Positions 55,419-63,133 of a DNA stretch of 64,000 bases are shown piece by piece. Each line of letters starts with the position of its first letter. Within the stretch, counting starts at the first letter, position 1. This DNA comes from Thermosipho africanus Ob7 (GTDB lineage Bacteria; Thermotogota; Thermotogae; Thermotogales; Fervidobacteriaceae), in NCBI RefSeq assembly GCF_003351105.1, contig NZ_NKRG01000001.1:1-64000 (forward strand). Reading direction: 5' to 3'. The position numbers were made by a program, and so were the translations under genes. Under the pieces are notes generated by a model, which was not told where the DNA came from, did not search any database, and saw only the letters and a program-made list of their open reading frames with translations.

Positions 55419-56636
55419 TTGTATGCACCTTATTGGGTATCTGGGTACATTATTGATAAGGAAATAATTGGAAAAAAAAGTAAGATAAAGGTTAATATAG
55501 ATGGCATTGAGTTTTATCTTTTAGAGAAAGATATCAACTATTCGATTTTGAAAATGCTTGTGAGGCATGCAAAGAAAAAAAGTCTAAAAATATTAGATGA
55601 TGTTGAGAAAGTTTCGTTTATGGCTGCAAAACTTAATAGTTCATTGCGACTTTCTACTTTGCTAAAAAATATTCAGGAAAGTATATGCAATATTTTAGAT
55701 GCAGAAGCTGCTTCTGTGTTACTTTTAAAAGATGATCACTTGCAATTTCTTGTTACTGTTGGAAAGGCGAGCGGAAAGATAGAAAGTATACCAGTCCCTA
55801 TGGAATCAATTGCTGGGACAATATATAAAAGTGGAAAAGCTATGGTTTTTAACGACCTTTCTAAAGCTCCACACTTTAAGAAAGTTGATAAAGTTTCAAA
55901 GTTTAAAACTAAAAATATTGTAGGTGCACCAATATATTCAGATCAAGAAAAAGTTGGAGTAATTGAGGTTTTAAATAAAGAGGATGGATTTAATGATAGA
56001 GACGCAAAGATAGTTGAATTATTTGCAAAGTTAATAGGAAAGAAGTTATTGAGTACATGGGAACATGAAAAGTTTAGTAAGCTGTTTAAAAACATAATTC
56101 TTGCGTTTTCTACAATGATAGATAAAAGGGATAAATATACACATATGCATTCTAAAAATGTAGCGTATATTTCAAGGTTAATAGGAGAAGAACTTGGTTT
56201 TTCTGAACATACCCTTGAACAGATAGAATATTCTGCAATTTTACATGATGTAGGAAAAATTGGTATTCCTGACAGCTTGTTGCTAAAAAAGGGGAAATTA
56301 ACAGATGAAGAATATAAAATTATTCAGTCACATACTGTAATGGGTGCAGAAATTTTAGAAGAAATAAAACATACAACTTATGACATTATTTCTGGAGCTT
56401 TAGAGCACCATGAAAGACTTGATGGAACTGGTTATCCTTATGGAAAGAAAAATGGAGAAATAAGTCTTTTTGGAAGAATAATTGCCATTGCTGATGTCTA
56501 CGATGCTTTAACTGCAAAAAGACCTTATAAAGAACCATGGCCGAAAGAAAAGGTATTGAAAATTTTAAGACAAGATAGTGAAAATGGAAAATTTGATATT
56601 AAACTTGTTGAAATACTAGAAAAAATTGCCCCCTAA
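55419..56636 (+). CDS. GAF-HD-GYP phosphodiesterase
   Basis: A 405-aa soluble protein: N-terminal about 60 unrecognised residues, GAF (about 65-210), HD-GYP (about 225-400). The catalytic set is intact: ILHDVGKIGIPDS, HTVMGAEIL, LEHHERLDGTGYPYG and AIADVYDALTAKRPY. Such proteins hydrolyse cyclic dinucleotides, usually c-di-GMP. TTG start at 55419 after GGAGGTGATAGA (the nearby ATG is out of frame). It is the last gene of the flagellar-signalling run; its final codons form the terminator of the opposite tRNA. Confidence 0.9.
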   Translation: MYAPYWVSGYIIDKEIIGKKSKIKVNIDGIEFYLLEKDINYSILKMLVRHAKKKSLKILDDVEKVSFMAAKLNSSLRLSTLLKNIQESICNILDAEAASVLLLKDDHLQFLVTVGKASGKIESIPVPMESIAGTIYKSGKAMVFNDLSKAPHFKKVDKVSKFKTKNIVGAPIYSDQEKVGVIEVLNKEDGFNDRDAKIVELFAKLIGKKLLSTWEHEKFSKLFKNIILAFSTMIDKRDKYTHMHSKNVAYISRLIGEELGFSEHTLEQIEYSAILHDVGKIGIPDSLLLKKGKLTDEEYKIIQSHTVMGAEILEEIKHTTYDIISGALEHHERLDGTGYPYGKKNGEISLFGRIIAIADVYDALTAKRPYKEPWPKEKVLKILRQDSENGKFDIKLVEILEKIAP

Positions 56637-56648
56637 CAGGGGCAATTT
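56617..56648 (-). terminator. tRNA-Gln terminator embedded in the end of the HD-GYP gene
   Basis: A 10-bp perfect stem AAATTGCCCC / GGGGCAATTT (56623-56632 with 56639-56648), 6-base loop containing the HD-GYP stop codon. On the minus strand it starts one base after the CCA of tRNA-Gln and runs into TTTTTTC. It may also stop plus-strand transcripts. Confidence 0.85.
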
Positions 56649-56649
56649 C

Positions 56650-56723
56650 TGGCTGGGAGGGGTGGATTCGAACCACCACTGGCGGATCCAGAGTCCGCAG
56701 TCCTGCCATTAGACGACCTCCCA
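56650..56723 (-). tRNA. tRNA-Gln (anticodon CTG), CCA encoded
   Basis: Cloverleaf: acceptor TGGGAGG/CCTCCCA, D arm GTCT...GGAC, anticodon stem GCGGA/TCCGC with loop CTCTGGA (anticodon CTG, reads CAG), T arm GGTGGTTCGAATCCACC, discriminator G, encoded CCA. It is on the opposite strand to its neighbours and divergent from sdaAB. Confidence 0.97.
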
Positions 56724-56735
56724 ATTACATATTTA

Positions 56736-56760
56736 ATTTTATCATATTAAATGATAAAAT
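56736..56760. promoter_or_regulatory. perfect inverted repeat between tRNA-Gln and sdaAB
   Basis: ATTTTATCAT, 5 bases, ATGATAAAAT. The 10-bp arms overlap the likely -10 (TAAAAT 56755-56760) of sdaAB. It could be an operator or simply two facing -10-like elements. A related but less symmetric 25-mer (ATTTTAT...ATAAAAT) follows sdaAA at 58294-58318. Confidence 0.45.
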
Positions 56761-56787
56761 CAAGATATAAAAAGTGAGGTGAATCAT

Positions 56788-57435
56788 ATGAGTCTGTTGA
56801 AAATCCTTGGTCCAGTGATGGTAGGACCATCGAGTTCTCATACTTTGGGAGCATTGAAAATTTCAAGATTTGCTTATAAATTAGTTGGAAAAACTCCTGA
56901 TAGAGTTACATTTTTACTTCATGGTTCTTTTTCAAAAACATACAAGGGTCATGGAACGGATAGGGCTCTTCTTGCTGGGATAATGGGATTTAAACAGGAT
57001 GATCCAAGAATAAAAGATGCATTTAAAATTGCAAATGAAAGAGGTCTTGAGTATTCTTTTGAAATTCAGGATTTGGGTGAAGTACATCCAAATACTGTGA
57101 GAATAAAGTTTGAAGTTGATGGCATCTCCCATGAAATAGAAGGTTCATCAATAGGTGGTGGAGATATAAAAATTACAAATATAGATTCTGTTCCCTGTGA
57201 TTTGTCATGGGACTATGACACACTTGTTATTGTTAACAAAGATATTCCAAAGGCACTTGAGAAAATTCTTGATGCGATAAATGTTAATGTTGCAAATCTA
57301 TATTTAAGAAGAATAAATGCCTTACTTGAGAGGGCGCTAACAATTGTGGAACTTGATGAGCCTATAGACAATTTAGAAGAAATTACAAAGATTCCATACG
57401 TTTATGAATGCTATTTTATTGGGAGGGACTATTGA
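56788..57435 (+). CDS. sdaAB: L-serine dehydratase, beta subunit (iron-sulfur type)
   Basis: Smaller subunit of the oxygen-sensitive serine dehydratase (serine to pyruvate and ammonia). The N-terminal GPVMVGPSSSHTLGALKISR is the family hallmark. A C-terminal ACT-like region (YDTLVIVNKDIPKALEKIL) follows. 215 aa. ATG at 56788 after GAGGTGAATCAT. The stop overlaps the alpha-subunit start as TGATG. Confidence 0.94.
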   Translation: MSLLKILGPVMVGPSSSHTLGALKISRFAYKLVGKTPDRVTFLLHGSFSKTYKGHGTDRALLAGIMGFKQDDPRIKDAFKIANERGLEYSFEIQDLGEVHPNTVRIKFEVDGISHEIEGSSIGGGDIKITNIDSVPCDLSWDYDTLVIVNKDIPKALEKILDAINVNVANLYLRRINALLERALTIVELDEPIDNLEEITKIPYVYECYFIGRDY

Positions 57436-58292
57436 TGACCTGGAAAGAAATAAGTGAAATGTCGAAAAATATGGAGCTTCATGAAGTTATATTAACACTT
57501 GAAATGCTTGAGAATGGTGATGATCCAGTAAATCTTAAGAATATGCTAGGGGATATTTTAAAAGTAATTTTGGAAGAATCAGAAAAACAGTATGGTAAAA
57601 AACAAAAAACTTTAACAGGTCTTACTGGAGAAAATGCATTTAAATTTAGGAATTATTCTCCAAAATTAATGGGTGAGTTCAATTATATTGCTACTACAAC
57701 AGCACTTTCAATTGCAGAAAGCAATGCTTCAATGGGAAGAATAGCTGCGTGTCCTACAGCGGGTTCCTCGGGAATTATTCCAGGAGTATATTATTCCTTG
57801 TATAAATTATTTAACCCAAGTTTTGAAGATCTTTTAAATTCATTTATAGTTTCAGGTGGTGTAGGAAACGTTATTGCAAAAAAAGCAACACTTTCCGGTG
57901 CGGCGGGAGGTTGTCAAGCAGAAATTGCTGCTGCCGCAGCAATGGCAGCTGCAGGGCTTTCTTATTTTTTTATAAAATCCGCTGATGTTGCAGGTAATGC
58001 AGCAGCACTTGCGCTTAAATCACTTATGGGCCTTGTTTGTGATCCAGTAGGTGGATTTGTAGAAGTTCCATGTGTAAAAAGAAATGGAAATATAGTTAAT
58101 TTGGCAATTTCTTCCGCAGAACTTGCTATGTCAGGAATAAAAAGCGTAATTCCATTGGATGAAGTTATTGATGCAATGTATAAAGTAGGAAAAAGTCTTC
58201 CTGAATCTTTACGTGAAACTGGTGAGGGTGGAATTGCTGCTACTCCGACTGCAAGAAAATTAATTGATAATATTAAAAATAATCTTTTTTAG
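57435..58292 (+). CDS. sdaAA: L-serine dehydratase, alpha subunit (iron-sulfur type)
   Basis: Catalytic subunit with a [4Fe-4S] cluster. The ligand regions are AACPTAGSSGIIPG, GGCQAEIAAAAAM, CDPVGGFVEVPC and the closing GEGGIAATPTARKL. 285 aa. ATG at 57435 after GGGAGGGACTATTG, coupled to sdaAB. Together with Por, it feeds serine into pyruvate oxidation. Confidence 0.94.
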   Translation: MTWKEISEMSKNMELHEVILTLEMLENGDDPVNLKNMLGDILKVILEESEKQYGKKQKTLTGLTGENAFKFRNYSPKLMGEFNYIATTTALSIAESNASMGRIAACPTAGSSGIIPGVYYSLYKLFNPSFEDLLNSFIVSGGVGNVIAKKATLSGAAGGCQAEIAAAAAMAAAGLSYFFIKSADVAGNAAALALKSLMGLVCDPVGGFVEVPCVKRNGNIVNLAISSAELAMSGIKSVIPLDEVIDAMYKVGKSLPESLRETGEGGIAATPTARKLIDNIKNNLF

Positions 58293-58356
58293 CATTTTAT
58301 ACGATATTATCATAAAATATTCAAAAATATAGCGTTTTTACTCCTCCATACAACAG

Positions 58357-58385
58357 TTTACAACATTCTTTTATAATGTTATAAT
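58357..58385 (+). promoter_or_regulatory. promoter of the DUF4912-GH57 pair
   Basis: TTTACA (58357-58362), exactly 17 bases, TATAAT (58380-58385), about 60 bases before the DUF4912 gene start. Confidence 0.65.
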
Positions 58386-58445
58386 TTTTATTGAAAAAAT
58401 ATTTACTAAAAGTTTACAAAATTCTTAGTAAAAGGGGGGAGTAAG

Positions 58446-59231
58446 ATGGTTGATGGAAATATAGAAAAGTTAAAAAGATGGTTAGATTCAAATCCGACCA
58501 TTCAGGAGTTAAAATCTCAGGCAAGAATTTTGGGTTTAAAGGTAAAAAGGATGATGAAAAAAAGAGAAGTAATTAAACTTATAGAGGGTTACATTAATCA
58601 AATGCAAGAGCTTCAGGAAATTCAGAGACCTAGTTCGGCAAATTCTGCAAATAATGTAAAAGAAGATCAAGAAATTAAGCAAGAAGAGGATATTAAACTT
58701 CCAGAAAGTTACAATAAAAACAAGCTTGTTGTTTTACCGGTAAATCCAAATTGGTTACATGTTTATTGGGACCTTTCTGACAAAACTAGAGAATCTTTAA
58801 TGAATCTTCCAAATGGTTTTAGAATCGTATTAAGAATATATGATGTAACTTTCATAGATTTCAATGGTAATAATGCACATCGAACTTTTGAAATTTCGAT
58901 TGATTTAAGAACAATGAAAAATAACTATGTTAATGTTCCTATGCCGAATGCAGATTATCTTGCAGAGTTAGGATATGTATCCCCCGATGGAGAATTTCAC
59001 CCAATTATACGTTCCAATCTTTGTAAAACTCCCCCAAATTCTCCAAGTCAAAGCACACGTGAAAGATGGCTGGATATAAGGAAAAAGAGAAAAATAGTTA
59101 CCCCTTCAGATGGTGTTTTAGTAAAAGAAGTTGAAACCATTCCAGGATCTATTTTTAACAACAATCCTTTGTCCAAGGAAGAATCTATTTGGCAGCTCTT
59201 TAGCAGGCTCAGAAGCGGAAGGGGGATGTGA
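58446..59231 (+). CDS. DUF4912 protein with N-terminal SAP/Rho_N-like region
   Basis: A 261-aa soluble protein. Residues about 15-50 (TIQELKSQARILGLKVKRMM) resemble a SAP/Rho_N helix-turn-helix; residues about 95-205 are DUF4912 (VLPVNPNWLHVYWDLSDKTR, RIVLRIYDVTFIDFNGNN). The aromatic beta sandwich looks like a carbohydrate-binding fold, which fits its position before the GH57 enzyme, but binding is inferred. Its TGA lies in the ribosome-site region of the next gene. Confidence 0.85.
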   Translation: MVDGNIEKLKRWLDSNPTIQELKSQARILGLKVKRMMKKREVIKLIEGYINQMQELQEIQRPSSANSANNVKEDQEIKQEEDIKLPESYNKNKLVVLPVNPNWLHVYWDLSDKTRESLMNLPNGFRIVLRIYDVTFIDFNGNNAHRTFEISIDLRTMKNNYVNVPMPNADYLAELGYVSPDGEFHPIIRSNLCKTPPNSPSQSTRERWLDIRKKRKIVTPSDGVLVKEVETIPGSIFNNNPLSKEESIWQLFSRLRSGRGM

Positions 59232-59233
59232 TT

Positions 59234-60847
59234 ATGCCAAAGGGAAATGTTGTATTTGTTTTGCATGCACATTTGCCATATATTCATCATCCAGAGTATA
59301 AATTCTTTCTTGAAGAAAATTGGCTGTTTGAAGCTATAACGGAGACGTATGTTCCGCTACTTAGAATGTTTAAGCGACTTGAAAAAGAAGGGATAAAATT
59401 TAATCTAACGATGTCAATTACTCCACCTTTGATGGAAATGCTAGCAAATAAATCTTTACAAGAAAAGTACATAAATAGGATGACAAAGTTAATTGAACTT
59501 GCTGGAAAAGAAATAGAAAGAACAAAAAGTGAAAATCCAAAAAAACATAAAATGGCAAAGTATTATTATGAGGATTTAAAAGAAATATTGTATATATTTA
59601 AAGATGTATACAATGGAAATATATTGAACGGATTTAAAGAGTATTTGGAAAAAGATAGATTGGATATAATAACTTGTAATGCAACACATGGTTTTCTTCC
59701 GTTAATGGAAATGTATCCTCAAGCAATTAGGGCTCAGATTGAACAGGGAATTAAAACATATGAAAAACATATGGGAAGAAAACCAAGAGGAATATGGCTT
59801 GCAGAATCTGCCTATTTTTCTGGACTTGATAAGTATCTTAGTGAATATGGAATCGAATATTTCTTTGTGGATTCTCACGGTTTTTGGTATGCTGATGAAA
59901 GACCTAAATATGGTGTTTACAGACCTATAATTACTCCAAATAATGTCTTTGTATTTGCTAGAGATCCAGAAAGTAGTGAGCAGGTTTGGAGCGCAGAAAT
60001 AGGTTATCCTGGTGATGGACGATACAGAGAATTTTATAGAGATATAGGATTTGATCGAGAGTTTGAATACATAAAACCATATATTGATCCAAGTGGAGTT
60101 AGGATGAATACAGGAATTAAGTATCATAAAATAACCAGTAAACAAACTCCTCAAAATCAAAAGGATTTTTACGATATAGATGAAGCAATTCTGGCAGCAA
60201 AAGAGCATGCTATGGATTTTTTAAGAAAGAAAGAGCAACAATCTAAAAAATTGATTAGCTTGTTTAATGGAATTGAACCAGTCATAGTCGCTCCTTTTGA
60301 TGCAGAACTTTTTGGCCATTGGTGGTATGAAGGCCCAATCTTCCTTGAAGAATTTATGCGACAGGCTTCAAAAAGTTCTTTGGTAAGAACATTAAAGGCT
60401 TCTGATGTTGTAGATATAGTAGAAAAAGTACAGATTGCAACTCCTGCCACCTCTACATGGGGTGCAAATGGATACAATGAAGTGTGGTTGAATGGAACCA
60501 ACGATTGGATTTATCCCCATCTTCACGAAATGGTAGAAAAAATAACTGAACTTGCACAAAAGTATCCTAACAAGGATGAGGTTGAACCTGAAATAAGAAG
60601 GGCATTAAATCAAATGGCCAGAGAATTATTGCTTGCTCAATCAAGTGATTGGGCGTTTATAATGACAACAAGGACAAGTGTTGAATATGCTGTTAATAGG
60701 ACTAAAACTCACATAAAGCGCTTTTTGGAGTTATATGACATGGTTAATAACGGGAAAGTAGATACAAAAAAACTTTCATATTATGAATGGACAGATGATA
60801 TTTTCTCTGATATTGATTATACAATGTATTTGAAAACAGATAAGTAA
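59234..60847 (+). CDS. GH57 1,4-alpha-glucan branching enzyme
   Basis: A 537-aa GH57 enzyme of the AmyC/TK1436 branching-enzyme group, adding alpha-1,6 branches to glycogen-like glucans. The five family motifs are present: HAHLPY (11-16), THGFLPL, GIWLAESAY with nucleophile Glu191, APFDAELFGHWWYEGP with acid Asp356, and STWGANGYNEVW. A helical C-terminal domain follows. ATG at 59234 after GGAAGGGGGATGTGATT. Catalytic residue numbers are by analogy to TK1436. Confidence 0.9.
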   Translation: MPKGNVVFVLHAHLPYIHHPEYKFFLEENWLFEAITETYVPLLRMFKRLEKEGIKFNLTMSITPPLMEMLANKSLQEKYINRMTKLIELAGKEIERTKSENPKKHKMAKYYYEDLKEILYIFKDVYNGNILNGFKEYLEKDRLDIITCNATHGFLPLMEMYPQAIRAQIEQGIKTYEKHMGRKPRGIWLAESAYFSGLDKYLSEYGIEYFFVDSHGFWYADERPKYGVYRPIITPNNVFVFARDPESSEQVWSAEIGYPGDGRYREFYRDIGFDREFEYIKPYIDPSGVRMNTGIKYHKITSKQTPQNQKDFYDIDEAILAAKEHAMDFLRKKEQQSKKLISLFNGIEPVIVAPFDAELFGHWWYEGPIFLEEFMRQASKSSLVRTLKASDVVDIVEKVQIATPATSTWGANGYNEVWLNGTNDWIYPHLHEMVEKITELAQKYPNKDEVEPEIRRALNQMARELLLAQSSDWAFIMTTRTSVEYAVNRTKTHIKRFLELYDMVNNGKVDTKKLSYYEWTDDIFSDIDYTMYLKTDK

Positions 60848-60904
60848 AATTAATTAATCCATAGTTGTTAACAGAACAAAAACACATTTGAAACTTTTTT
60901 ACGT

Positions 60905-60933
60905 TTGTAGAATATCCTTTTAGGTGGTAAAAT
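60905..60933 (+). promoter_or_regulatory. promoter of the por operon
   Basis: TTGTAG (60905-60910), exactly 17 bases, TAAAAT (60928-60933) in the GTGGTAAAAT context, with a leader of about 85 bases. A consensus TTGACA at about 60958 has no properly spaced -10. Confidence 0.6.
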
Positions 60934-61027
60934 AGTCATGGGAATACTTTCACATTATTGACATTTAGATACAAACTATACTTGTTTTAGTGTTTAAAAA
61001 ATCTTTTTTGTAAGGAGGGAGATAACA

Positions 61028-61603
61028 GTGCCCGCAAAATATTTTGAGATTAGATGGCATGCAAGAGCAGGGCAAGGTGCAAAGAGTGCCTCCCAGATGC
61101 TTGCAGAGGCAGCTCTTGAAATGGGAAAATACGTTCAATCTTTCCCAGAATATGGTGCAGAAAGAACAGGAGCACCAATGAAGGCTTTTAATCGTGTTGC
61201 CGATGAACCAATTTTAGTCCATAGTTCAGTTGATAATCCAGATGTTGTAGTTATAATTGATGATACCATGTTAGGACAACCAATGCTTACCGAAGGAACA
61301 GATGAAAACACTGTATTTATAGTAAATACCGTTAAAGATGCTGAATATGTGAGACAGAAACTTGGAGCAAAAGGGAAAGTTTGTACAATTGCTGCAACAG
61401 ATATTGCACTTGAGGAAATTAAAAGAGGTATTCCAAATACTGTTATGTTAGGTGCTATTGCAAAAGTTACAGGAATAATAACACTTGAAAGTGTAGAACA
61501 AAGAATTAAAAAGGCATTTGCTAAAAAATTCCCTGAAGAAGTTGTAGAAGCAAATGTTAGAGCCCTTCGCCGTGGATTTGAGGAGGTGAAATGCAATGGC
61601 TGA
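61028..61603 (+). CDS. porG: pyruvate:ferredoxin oxidoreductase gamma subunit
   Basis: Gamma subunit (191 aa) of the four-subunit enzyme that oxidises pyruvate to acetyl-CoA and CO2 and reduces ferredoxin. Seen: RWHARAGQGAKSASQMLAEA, SFPEYGAERTGAPMKAFNR. GTG start at 61028 after GGAGGGAGATAACA. First gene of the porGDAB set, the gene order known from Thermotoga maritima. Overlaps porD by 8 bases. Confidence 0.95.
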   Translation: MPAKYFEIRWHARAGQGAKSASQMLAEAALEMGKYVQSFPEYGAERTGAPMKAFNRVADEPILVHSSVDNPDVVVIIDDTMLGQPMLTEGTDENTVFIVNTVKDAEYVRQKLGAKGKVCTIAATDIALEEIKRGIPNTVMLGAIAKVTGIITLESVEQRIKKAFAKKFPEEVVEANVRALRRGFEEVKCNG

Positions 61604-61928
61604 ACTCAAAGGATGGAAAGATATTCCAATTGGCGGAGTTATAGATAAACCCGCTACTGCAAAAGAATATCAAACAGGAACATGGAGAGTTATTAGACCC
61701 GTTCACCAACCAGAAAATTGTATTCATTGTATGATGTGTTGGCTTTACTGTCCTGATCAAGCAATTGTAATTGAAGTTGTAGATGGAAAGCCAAAAATGA
61801 AAGGATACAATTATTATTACTGTAAAGGTTGCGGACTTTGTGCAAATGTATGTCCAAAAACAAATGATAACCTTCCTGAAGAAAAAAGAGCAATTGTTAT
61901 GAAACCTGAAACGGAATTCCAAGACTAA
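61596..61928 (+). CDS. porD: pyruvate:ferredoxin oxidoreductase delta subunit (2[4Fe-4S])
   Basis: Ferredoxin-like electron-transfer subunit of 110 aa. Two CxxCxxCxxxC motifs: CIHCMMCWLYCPDQ and CKGCGLCANVCPKT. It passes electrons from the TPP site to the external ferredoxin. ATG at 61596 after GAGGTGAAATGCA, inside the end of porG. Confidence 0.96.
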   Translation: MAELKGWKDIPIGGVIDKPATAKEYQTGTWRVIRPVHQPENCIHCMMCWLYCPDQAIVIEVVDGKPKMKGYNYYYCKGCGLCANVCPKTNDNLPEEKRAIVMKPETEFQD

Positions 61929-61941
61929 GGAGGTGCCTGAA

Positions 61942-63120
61942 ATGCCAGAAGTAAAAAATAGACAAGCAGTTACTGGCGCGCAAGCGATTGCAAATGCTAT
62001 GCGTCAAATAAATCCTGATGTTGTTGCAGCTTACCCAATTACCCCTCAAACACCTGTCGTCGAATATTTTGCGCAATTTGTTGCAGATGGTGTTGTAGAA
62101 ACTGAAATGATCCCAGTTGAAAGTGAACATAGTGCAATGAGTGCTGTTGTCGGTGCAGCAGCAGCAGGTGCTCGTGCAATGACAGCAACAGCAGCAAATG
62201 GTCTTGCATTGATGCACGAAATTGTATACATAGCAGCATCTTCAAGGCTTCCAATTGTTATGGCTGTTGCAAATAGGGCTCTTTCAGGACCAATTAACAT
62301 TCACTGTGACCACAGTGATGCTATGGCAGAAAGAGATTCTGGATGGATTCAACTTTGGGCAGAAAATGCTCAAGAAGCTTATGATTTTACATTAATGGCA
62401 ATAAGAATTGCAGAACATGAAGATGTTAGATTGCCTGTTATGGTAAATTTTGACGGTTTTATTATTTCACATGGTGTTGAAGTAGTAGACTTTTTAGATG
62501 ATGAAGTAGCAAGGAAATTTGTTGGTGAGCCAAAAGTTATGTATCCACTTCTTGATACAGAGCATCCAGTAACACACGGTCCACTAGATCTATATGATTA
62601 TTATTTTGAACACAAAAGGCAACAAATTGAAGCAATGAAACATGTTAAAAAAGTATTTAAAGAAGTTGCAGAAGAATTTGCAAAGATTTCAGGAAGAAAA
62701 TATGATCTTCTTGATAAATATAAAGTTGATGATGCAGAGTACATAATGATTGCACTTGGTTCAACAGCAGGAACGATTAAATATACTGTTGATCTTTTAA
62801 GAGAAGAAGGACACAAAGTAGGAGTAATAAAGCCACAAATCTTTAGACCATTCCCAAAGAATGAATTGCAGGAATTACTAAATGGTCGAAAAGGTGTTAT
62901 TGTATTAGATAGAGCAGCATCATTTGGTGCAGAAGCACCTCTATATGAGGCTGTAAAGAGTGCACTTTATGAAGTTGCTGTAAAACCACAAATCGGAAGT
63001 TATGTCTATGGACTTGGTGGAAGAGATATTAAGATTGAGCACATTAGAAAAGCATTTGAAGATGCATTTAGTGGTAACTTAATAGCTGATGAAGAAAGAT
63101 ACCTAGGACTCAGGGAATAA
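61942..63120 (+). CDS. porA: pyruvate:ferredoxin oxidoreductase alpha subunit
   Basis: Subunit holding the pyrimidine side of TPP, 392 aa. Seen: AYPITPQTPVVEYFAQFV, the conserved VESEHSAMSAVVGAAAAGAR, and ANRALSGPINIHCDHSD. ATG at 61942 after GGAGGTGCCTGAA; the frame's earlier start at 61933 overlaps that ribosome site. Confidence 0.96.
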   Translation: MPEVKNRQAVTGAQAIANAMRQINPDVVAAYPITPQTPVVEYFAQFVADGVVETEMIPVESEHSAMSAVVGAAAAGARAMTATAANGLALMHEIVYIAASSRLPIVMAVANRALSGPINIHCDHSDAMAERDSGWIQLWAENAQEAYDFTLMAIRIAEHEDVRLPVMVNFDGFIISHGVEVVDFLDDEVARKFVGEPKVMYPLLDTEHPVTHGPLDLYDYYFEHKRQQIEAMKHVKKVFKEVAEEFAKISGRKYDLLDKYKVDDAEYIMIALGSTAGTIKYTVDLLREEGHKVGVIKPQIFRPFPKNELQELLNGRKGVIVLDRAASFGAEAPLYEAVKSALYEVAVKPQIGSYVYGLGGRDIKIEHIRKAFEDAFSGNLIADEERYLGLRE

Positions 63121-63133
63121 GGAGGTGTAATTG

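Noticed and set aside
60957-60981. TTGACA with TATACT before porG as the main promoter
   Set aside because: The spacer is only about 13 bases; the TTGTAG-N17-TAAAAT pair is better spaced.
61897-62217. Cysteine/histidine-rich minus-strand ORF opposite porA
   Set aside because: Its Cys runs are the complement of GCA-rich alanine codons in porA, not a real metal-binding protein.
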